Below are positions 58,410 through 64,000 of a DNA stretch of 64,000 nucleotides, piece after piece. The position numbers and the translations under genes were made by a program. Position 1 is the first letter of the stretch. The number at the start of each line of letters is the position of its first letter. The stretch comes from JAWLBY01 sp041687455 (GTDB lineage: Bacteria > Pseudomonadota > Gammaproteobacteria > Xanthomonadales > Xanthomonadaceae), in NCBI GenBank assembly GCA_041687455.1, contig JAWLBY010000001.1, positions 186,001 to 250,000 of the forward strand, written 5' to 3'. A model generated the notes under the pieces. It was not told the DNA's origin, ran no database searches, and saw nothing but the letters and a program-made list of their open reading frames with translations.

Positions 58410-58724
58410 TCAGCCGCGCGGCAGGCCGTCGAGCACGGCCCGCGCCTGTTCCTGCATCGCCAGGAACGAGCGCTGCCAGCCGGTGTCGCTCGGCCGGATG
58501 TGCGTGACCCACTGCAGGTAGGCGCGCATCCGGTCTGCCTGCCGTTCGAGTTCGGCAATCCTTCCGGCCAGCCGCTCGACTTCGGCCATCGGCACCAGCC
58601 TCACCCGGCGGTCCTGGCAGACACCGACGCACGGCCGCGGCGCATCGATCCGGCCGCAACCGATGCACTGCCAGCCTTCGATCGGCTCGATGGCGAGTGC
58701 GCTGATGACTGGATCCGACGGCAT
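58410..58724 (-). CDS. Four-Cys small protein of unknown function
   Basis: 104 residues from MPSDPVISALAIEPIEG. CIGCGRIDAPRPCVGVCQDR has four Cys spaced as in a zinc or iron-sulfur site, followed by a helix (VERLAGRIAELERQADRMRA). It faces the kynurenine genes and may belong to the same process, but no homolog with known function is recognised. Confidence 0.65.
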   Translation of the reverse strand: MPSDPVISALAIEPIEGWQCIGCGRIDAPRPCVGVCQDRRVRLVPMAEVERLAGRIAELERQADRMRAYLQWVTHIRPSDTGWQRSFLAMQEQARAVLDGLPRG

Positions 58725-58809
58725 GCATCGAGCATAGCCGGCGCCACCCATCGGCCGGCGCCGGCAATCCGCTGACCCGGCGCACAACCCGCGGCCTGAC
58801 TGACCCAGA

Positions 58810-59634
58810 TCAAGCAACCGTGCGCGTGCGCGGGCCGGCCGCTGGCGACGGCCGCCGGCGCAGCGCGACCAGCAGCATCGCCATCGCCGCCGCGGCCGCC
58901 AGATGCTTGAGGCTGTGCCCGCTGATGCCGGCCAGCGCCAGCACCACCGCATCTCCGAACTCGAACGCCTTGGCGAGCGCGTACAGGCCGATCAGCGCCC
59001 ACAGCGCGCCGGCGCTGCCGACGCACGAGCGGTACAGCAGCAGTACCAGCGGCAACAGCAGCATCGGCAGGAACTGCACCAGCACGTACGGCCGCAGATC
59101 GCCGACCCCGCCGCGCTCGCCGAGCCACCAGAACAGCACCGAGCCGACACCGAGCGCGATCAACGGCCACAACGTGCGCCGACCGATCCGCTCGTCGATG
59201 TGCTCGCCGAGCACGATCGCGACCAGCGCCATGAAGGCGATCGTCATCGGCAATCGATCCCAGACCAGCCGCGCATTGTCCGGCGCCAGGTGGTACCAGC
59301 CGGAACCGGCGCCGATCAGCAGCGCACCGACGAAGAACGCCCGGTAGGCCGGGAGCAACGCCGGAAGTGCAGCGGTCACCGCCGTACCGCGGCGCAACTG
59401 CCGCAACCCGACGACGCCGACCACGACGAAGGCGAGATTCGACAGCACGTTCCAGCCGTTCGGCACGCCGAGCCGCGGCACCCGGTCGGCGAACGCGTGG
59501 TAACCGGCTGGCTGCGCGATCGGTCCGTGCAGTGCCAGCACAACGACCGCGACCACCGCGAGCAACAGCAGCAATCCGACCCGCCACGGCAGCCGGCGGC
59601 CGGCCGCCCCGGCAGCATTCGATGCTTCCACCAC
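58810..59634 (-). CDS. Ceramidase/CREST-like multi-pass membrane protein
   Basis: 274 residues from a GTG with AAGGAG upstream. Seven predicted helices. Motifs NVLSNLAFVVVG, GSGWYHLAPDN and GISGHSLKHLAAA supply the Ser, Asp and His residues of the alkaline ceramidase/CREST hydrolase superfamily. Bacterial members are uncharacterised; a lipid amidase is plausible. Confidence 0.8.
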   Translation of the reverse strand: MVEASNAAGAAGRRLPWRVGLLLLLAVVAVVVLALHGPIAQPAGYHAFADRVPRLGVPNGWNVLSNLAFVVVGVVGLRQLRRGTAVTAALPALLPAYRAFFVGALLIGAGSGWYHLAPDNARLVWDRLPMTIAFMALVAIVLGEHIDERIGRRTLWPLIALGVGSVLFWWLGERGGVGDLRPYVLVQFLPMLLLPLVLLLYRSCVGSAGALWALIGLYALAKAFEFGDAVVLALAGISGHSLKHLAAAAAMAMLLVALRRRPSPAAGPRTRTVA

Positions 59635-59699
59635 AGCTCCTTCGGCGGCGCTGCCGGCGCCGCATACAATGCCAATCCTACCGCCGAGGAGAGCGTCCG

Positions 59700-60239
59700 A
59701 TGAGCCTGATGCCGCCGATCAACTTCCAGCGCTGGATCGACGAACACCGGCACCTGCTGAAGCCCCCGGTCGGCAACAAGTGCATCGTCGACGACGAGTT
59801 CATCGTCATGGTCGTCGGCGGACCGAACCAGCGCACCGATTACCACTACGACGAAGGCGCCGAATTCTTCTACCAGCTCGAAGGCGAGATGGTGCTGCGC
59901 GTGCAGGAAGACGGTCGCGCCCGTGACATCCCGATCCGCGCCGGCGAAGTGTTCTACCTGCCGCCGCGGGTGCCGCACTCGCCGCAGCGGATGGAAAACT
60001 CGGTCGGCCTGGTGATCGAGCGCCGCCGCCTGCCCGGTGAACAGGACGGCCTGCTGTGGTTCTGCGAACGCTGCAACCACAAGCTGCACGAGCAGTACTT
60101 CACGCTGCAGGACATCGAAAACGATTTCCCGCCGGTGTTCGACCGCTTCTACCGCGACCGCGACCTGCGCACCTGCAAGGCATGCGGGCACCTGAACCCG
60201 GCACCGGCGAAGTATCAGGCGGCGGCCGGCGCAGACTGA
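59700..60239 (+). CDS. nbaC: 3-hydroxyanthranilate 3,4-dioxygenase
   Basis: 179 residues. Iron ligands His49, Glu55 and His93 lie in DYHYDEGAEFFYQLEG and LPPRVPHSPQR, with substrate Arg45 and Arg97. Two rubredoxin-like pairs CERCNH and CKACGH at the C-terminus bind a second metal, as in bacterial enzymes. It opens the ring of 3-hydroxyanthranilate in the kynurenine pathway, giving the substrate that the decarboxylase (not in window) and the dehydrogenase use. Confidence 0.95.
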   Translation: MSLMPPINFQRWIDEHRHLLKPPVGNKCIVDDEFIVMVVGGPNQRTDYHYDEGAEFFYQLEGEMVLRVQEDGRARDIPIRAGEVFYLPPRVPHSPQRMENSVGLVIERRRLPGEQDGLLWFCERCNHKLHEQYFTLQDIENDFPPVFDRFYRDRDLRTCKACGHLNPAPAKYQAAAGAD

Positions 60240-60422
60240 GCCGGCCGCCGCGGGCCGCGGCGCGTTCGCATTCCCCGGTCCGCTGCAACCGCGCCCAGTG
60301 GCGCGCGGTTGCAGCGCAGCCGCCGTGTCCGCTGATCATGCGCGCAGACGGCACCGGTCGAGCTGGCAGACGTCGCCCGATCGATGGCGGCGCGCAGGAC
60401 CTGCTCGGCTCGCGTCAGTGAG

Positions 60423-61067
60423 TCACTTCCCGCAGCGTTCGTTCGGCGTACCGACGATCGCGTCGACCTCGGTCTGGCTCAGGATCTGCGCCTGGTACGG
60501 TTCGCCGGACAGCTTCTCCGTGGTCGCCGCGAATGCCCGCAAGTGGTTGCGCGATCCGCACAACAGGTTGGCGTAGGTGGCGTCGATGTCGTCGTGTTCG
60601 GAGCGCTCGATCGCTGCGGCAATGTCCTGCATGTCGGCTTCCTCGATGAAGCCGCCGACCTGCACGGCATCCAGTTCGGACTTGCCGCCGCGCTCGATCA
60701 GTGCGTCGTGCAGCGCCTGCAGTTCGGGATCGGTGAACTCGCCGAGCGCGTTGCCGGCGGTCGGATCGGGCAGCTTGTAGCGGCGCAGCAGCTTCAGCAT
60801 GGCGTCCATGTGGCGCTGTTCCGACGCGGCGATGTTGGCAAACGCGGCGGTGCCCCACGCCTGGTCGAAGGTGAGGTAGACGTCACGGGCCAGCTTTTCC
60901 TCTTCGCGCATGAACACGAGGTCGGCCGCTTCGACGGCGCTGAGCGCCACGGTGCTGTCGCCGCCGCCCGCGCGGTTGGGGCCGCCCTTGGCGAACGCGG
61001 GGGCTTGCGCGATCGACACGGCGAGCGCGGCAGTGAGCAGCAGTTGACGTGCAGAAGGCTTACGCAT
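60423..61067 (-). CDS. DUF2202 exported ferritin-like protein
   Basis: 214 residues, ATG at 61067 with GGAGA upstream. A signal peptide (MRKPSARQLLLTAALAVSIA, cleaved near AFA-KG) is followed by a four-helix DUF2202 domain with Glu/His pairs (FMREEEKLARDVY; ASEQRHMDAML; EEADMQDIAAAI) that resemble a di-metal site. Function unknown; it may store or oxidise metal in the periplasm. Confidence 0.88.
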   Translation of the reverse strand: MRKPSARQLLLTAALAVSIAQAPAFAKGGPNRAGGGDSTVALSAVEAADLVFMREEEKLARDVYLTFDQAWGTAAFANIAASEQRHMDAMLKLLRRYKLPDPTAGNALGEFTDPELQALHDALIERGGKSELDAVQVGGFIEEADMQDIAAAIERSEHDDIDATYANLLCGSRNHLRAFAATTEKLSGEPYQAQILSQTEVDAIVGTPNERCGK

Positions 61068-61455
61068 GTTGATTCTCCGTAGGTGGCCTGGCCGGCGGGT
61101 GCCGGCGTCAAAACGACTGTGCCACTCGCCGGTCAGCGGTCCTTGTCGTTCCGGAAACAATCTGTATCAAGTTGTTTCGACCCGCCGTTCAACGGTCAAC
61201 GGCCACCGCTTCGCCGCCGGGGCACCGGTTCCTGAACGACGGTTCAGTCCACTGTGGTGGCCGAGAGCGCGACGAGCTGCGACCGACATCGCGTCGGCGC
61301 CGACGCTTACCTGCCGGAACCGTCCGGTCCGCTGCGGCCGCGCCGCCATGAGCCGGCGGGTAGTCGTCGAACGGCGTCCGCGATCGCGGCCCGGGCATTC
61401 CGGTCGATCGACGATCGCCTCGCATCGCATCCGACCAGCCGCCGAGGCCGGCAGA
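61068..61455. other. Intergenic region
   Basis: 388 bases without a gene. It contains the promoter of the DUF2202 gene and a palindrome CTGAAC-N4-GTTCAG at 61232-61247 that may be a regulator site. Confidence 0.45.
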
Positions 61456-62256
61456 TCAATCGCTTCGTCGGCCGTACTCGACGCTGCGTCCGGCACCGGG
61501 CGGCGGAGGGTACAGCGCCATCATCCGCATCACGTCGTCGGGCATGCCGGTCTCGATCGTCAGGCCGATGCCGGCCGCCTCCTCCGGCGTGATCGGATAG
61601 TCGTGGGTCCAGCGGCCTTCGGACAGCGTTTCGGCGATCCGCTCGGCCTCCTTTTCGGGGAAGCGGCTGCGCAGCAGGTCGGTCAGCGCACGACGCATCT
61701 GCGCCAGTGCCATCGCCGCCTGGTCGGCGAGGATCAGCGTGGCATCGTCGATTGCCTGCGGCTCCTTGCGACTGACCGCGCGCAGGATCGATGCCGCCGG
61801 ATAGTCGTCGATTTGCGGATCGATCGGGCCGAGCACGGCGTGTTCGCACATGACGATACGGTCGGCGGCGAGCGCGATCAGCGTGCCGCCGGACATCGCG
61901 TAATGCGGCACGAACGCGGTGACGGTGGCCGGATGCCGCGCGATCGCGCGGGCGATCTGCAGTGACGCCAGCGCCAGCCCGCCCGGCGTGTGCAGGATCA
62001 GGTCGATCGGCGTGTCGGGATCGGTCTGCTGGATCGCCCGGATCACTTCCTCGGAATCCTGGATATCGATGTAGCGCATCAGCGACATGCCGAACAGCGT
62101 CAGCGACTCCTCGCGATGCACGAGCAGGATCGTGCGGCTTCCGCGGCGCGCCTCGAATGCCACCCGCAGGCGCCGGCGCGATGCTCGCAGCAGCATCCGC
62201 CGCAGCACCGGGATCAGCAACGCGACGAGCAGCAGGGCCCAGAACAGATCGACCAT
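61456..62256 (-). CDS. Membrane-anchored Clp-fold serine protease (SDH/SppA-like)
   Basis: 266 residues. One N-terminal transmembrane helix (MVDLFWALLLVALLIPVL) and a ClpP/crotonase-fold protease domain: LILHTPGGLALASLQIARAI and the serine in VPHYAMSGGTLIALAAD. Members of this SDH/SppA-like family are thought to cleave membrane or signal peptides. Catalytic Lys is not obvious, so a Ser-His or Ser-Lys mechanism is open. Confidence 0.85.
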   Translation of the reverse strand: MVDLFWALLLVALLIPVLRRMLLRASRRRLRVAFEARRGSRTILLVHREESLTLFGMSLMRYIDIQDSEEVIRAIQQTDPDTPIDLILHTPGGLALASLQIARAIARHPATVTAFVPHYAMSGGTLIALAADRIVMCEHAVLGPIDPQIDDYPAASILRAVSRKEPQAIDDATLILADQAAMALAQMRRALTDLLRSRFPEKEAERIAETLSEGRWTHDYPITPEEAAGIGLTIETGMPDDVMRMMALYPPPPGAGRSVEYGRRSD

Positions 62257-62363
62257 GCGCGGACTCCGTGAGCGGCCGGAGCGGACCGCACGGACAGTAT
62301 GCGAGCAGCAGCGCCGGCGTGCGTCATTGGCTGGATCGACGCGATGCGCTGCGACCGCGCCGG

Positions 62364-62528
62364 TCAGCCGCCGAACGCGATCATCAGCAACCCGGCCAGC
62401 ACCAGCAGCAGCGCCAGCAGGCCGACTCCGATCGCCTTCCTGCGTTCGGCGTCGCTGTGCAGCCAGACGGCCCGGGCGACCAGCGCGAGGCTCATTGCGA
62501 ACAGCGCGAAGGCCAGCAGGCGGATCAT
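62364..62528 (-). CDS. Small two-helix membrane protein
   Basis: 54 residues from MIRLLAFALFAMSLALVARA with a second helix (AIGVGLLALLLVLAGLLMIA). The loop is short and charged (HSDAERRK). Weak ribosome binding site. No family recognised. Confidence 0.5.
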   Translation of the reverse strand: MIRLLAFALFAMSLALVARAVWLHSDAERRKAIGVGLLALLLVLAGLLMIAFGG

Positions 62529-62629
62529 GCGGCGGCTCGTCGACGGGATGCAGCGACGATACCGCGAATTACCCCGGTTGCCGATGAACCGCGCCGTGCA
62601 CCGGTACCGCCGCGGCGCACGGCGCGCGG

Positions 62630-63721
62630 TCAGCCGGCAGTCGCCTCCAGCACCATGTTGAACGGCGTTTCGGCGGCGCGCCGGACCCGGCCGAAGCCAC
62701 CGGCGGCGATCACCTCGGTGAGCCGTTGCTGGCCGGCCTGCGCGCCCAGTGCGGCACCTGTGTTCTGGGCCAGCGAGGTCGGTACGCAGATCATCGTCGA
62801 GGCGGCATAGAACAGCCGTCCGACCGGGTTCAGGTTGTCGCTCAGCCGGTCGCCGGCCATCGGTTCGACCACCATCCAGGTGCCGTCGTCGGCAAGCTGG
62901 CGCCGGACCTGCGCCGCGGTCGCGGTCGGATCGCCCATGTCGTGCAGTGCGTCGAAGCAGGTGATCAGGTCGAACGGGCCGCCGGCGAAATCGGTCGCGG
63001 ACGCGACCTCGAAGCGGACCCGATCGCCGTCGAGCCGGTGTTCGTCGCGATGTTGCCGGGCAACCTCGATCGATTCCGGATGGAAGTCGAAGCCGACGAA
63101 CGTCGAGCGCGGGAAGGCCTTCGCCATGATCAGCGTCGAATGGCCGTGGCCACAACCGATGTCGGCGACCCGTGCGCCGCGTTCGAGCTTGTCGACCACG
63201 CCGTCGAGCGCCGGCAGCCACTGCTGCACCAGATAGTGCTCGTAGCCCGGCCGGAAGAACTTCGCCACCGCGCAGAACATGCAGCCGGGTTGATCGCCCC
63301 AGGCGACACCGTCGCCACTGCGGAAGGCGTCGGCAATCTTTCCTTCGGTCTGGACCGTGGTGATCGCATTCTCGAAGCCGCCCATCATGTAGACCGGGCT
63401 GTGCTCGTCGACGAACACCATTGCCTGCTCCGGCGGCAGCGCGAACCGGCCGCTGTCCGGGTCGTAGCTGACGTAGTTCGACGCCGCCTGATGTGCCAGC
63501 CATTCCTGCAGGTAGCGGACCGCACAACCGGTGCGCCAGGCCAGTTCCTGCGGCGTGGCCGGGCCGTCGTCGCGCAGGCTGCGGTACAAGCCGAGCCGGT
63601 CGCCGATCTTGACCAGCGACACGCTGTAGGCGCCGCCGAGGTCGTTGAGGATCTGGCCGACGAAGGCCTGCAGCTTGTCTTGGTCGACTTCGTTCGCGGT
63701 GGACATGGCGGCGCTGGACAT
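62630..63721 (-). CDS. Class I SAM-dependent methyltransferase with winged-helix N-terminus
   Basis: 363 residues, GAGGG upstream of the ATG at 63721; a second ATG at 63706 has no such site. The N-terminal helical/winged domain (GQILNDLGGAYSVSLVKIGD) resembles Rv2258c-type methyltransferases. The SAM motif is VADIGCGHGHSTLIMAKAFP near residue 186, with acidic loop VGFDFHPESIEVAR and motif LITCFDALHDMGDP. The substrate is unknown. It is monocistronic; a GC hairpin without T tract lies just beyond its stop (62591-62625). Confidence 0.85.
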   Translation of the reverse strand: MSSAAMSTANEVDQDKLQAFVGQILNDLGGAYSVSLVKIGDRLGLYRSLRDDGPATPQELAWRTGCAVRYLQEWLAHQAASNYVSYDPDSGRFALPPEQAMVFVDEHSPVYMMGGFENAITTVQTEGKIADAFRSGDGVAWGDQPGCMFCAVAKFFRPGYEHYLVQQWLPALDGVVDKLERGARVADIGCGHGHSTLIMAKAFPRSTFVGFDFHPESIEVARQHRDEHRLDGDRVRFEVASATDFAGGPFDLITCFDALHDMGDPTATAAQVRRQLADDGTWMVVEPMAGDRLSDNLNPVGRLFYAASTMICVPTSLAQNTGAALGAQAGQQRLTEVIAAGGFGRVRRAAETPFNMVLEATAG

Positions 63722-63861
63722 GGCTTCGGCCCTCGTTGTCGATGGTCGACGACTCTACGCGGACCGCGCGCTGTCCCCGCCAGATCAGGCCCGCACCGTT
63801 GCGCGGCATTCACCCGACGACGGCGGCACGGCCGGGCGGTGCGCGCACTGTTCCGGACCGC

Positions 63862-64000
63862 TCAGCTCGGCGCCGTGGTCGGCAGCACGACGATGAAGCG
63901 GCTGCCCTGCCCTTCGGTGCTTTCGACGCGGATCGTGCCGCCGAGCTTCTGCGTGACCAGGTTGTAGACGATGTGCAGGCCGAGTCCGGTGCCGCCCTGG
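63862..64000 (-). CDS. Histidine kinase C-terminus (N-terminus outside window)
   Basis: The last 46 codons of a minus-strand gene that enters from the right edge. QGGTGLGLHIVYNLVTQKLG is the G2 box of a histidine kinase ATPase domain, followed by GTIRVESTEGQGSRFIVVLP and a TGA at 63864-63862. The rest of the kinase lies outside. Confidence 0.85.
   Translation of the reverse strand, partial: QGGTGLGLHIVYNLVTQKLGGTIRVESTEGQGSRFIVVLPTTAPS

Noticed and set aside
62591..62625. GC-rich hairpin after the methyltransferase as a terminator
   Set aside because: The stem (GCGCCGTGC / GCACGGCGC) is real but has a 17-base loop and no T tract, so it is not called.

Overview
The window is very GC-rich, densely packed chromosomal DNA from a Gram-negative bacterium. 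The best guess is a gammaproteobacterium of the Xanthomonadales (Rhodanobacteraceae/Lysobacter-like). Clues are the GGGATTCGGGATT-type and GGCTTCAGCC-type intergenic repeats, the trehalose synthase-maltokinase fusion inside a glucan cluster, and a kynurenine-type aromatic degradation set. This assignment is inference; no rRNA or tRNA gene was found to confirm it.

1-13.98 kb is mainly signalling and stress genes. A PAS multi-sensor (cut by the left edge), a histidine-kinase-DHp-like protein and an NtrC-type response regulator lie on the minus strand, divergent from a VWA/CoxE-like gene that carries a near-consensus sigma-54 promoter. A CHASE-PAS-GAF hybrid kinase, a FAD/Rieske oxidoreductase, a DUF4142 protein and a KGG-repeat (Con-10-like) stress protein follow; the last also has a sigma-54-like promoter and a clear intrinsic terminator. 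12-18.7 kb holds a 2-hydroxyacid dehydrogenase/VOC pair, a thioredoxin-like gene and a TetR-HlyD-ABC ATPase-permease exporter operon (CecR/Ybh-like) with a 24-bp perfect palindrome at the regulator start.

19-27.3 kb contains a gene with a RelA/SpoT-like signature, then a visibly less GC-rich insertion of about 6 kb. It carries AbiEi antitoxin, AbiEii nucleotidyltransferase toxin, a GajA-like OLD nuclease and a GajB-like UvrD helicase in one tight operon behind a single promoter overlapped by an inverted repeat. Related inverted sequences lie on both sides. This is the anti-phage defence locus of the window. An SRAP (YedK) gene follows it.

28.2-44.7 kb is a seven-gene glucan/trehalose cluster: GlgE, TreS-maltokinase fusion, GlgB, GlgX, TreZ, MalQ, TreY. 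Together they can turn trehalose into branched alpha-glucan through maltose-1-phosphate and turn the glucan back into trehalose. A secreted S8 protease, a thioredoxin, an amber-interrupted polyamine-type binding protein, a DUF885 peptidase, IscA and AsnS follow.

52.5-64 kb holds small unknown proteins, a PaiB-like protein, an atypical SDR, and a kynurenine lower-pathway set (aminomuconate-semialdehyde dehydrogenase, beta-carbonic anhydrase, RidA-type deaminase, 3-hydroxyanthranilate dioxygenase). After these come a ceramidase-like membrane protein, a DUF2202 protein, a membrane-anchored Clp-fold protease, a methyltransferase and the C-terminus of another histidine kinase. The 50-56 kb stretch is rich in repeats, including a 14.5-copy hexanucleotide array inside one of two inverted copies of an intergenic element.
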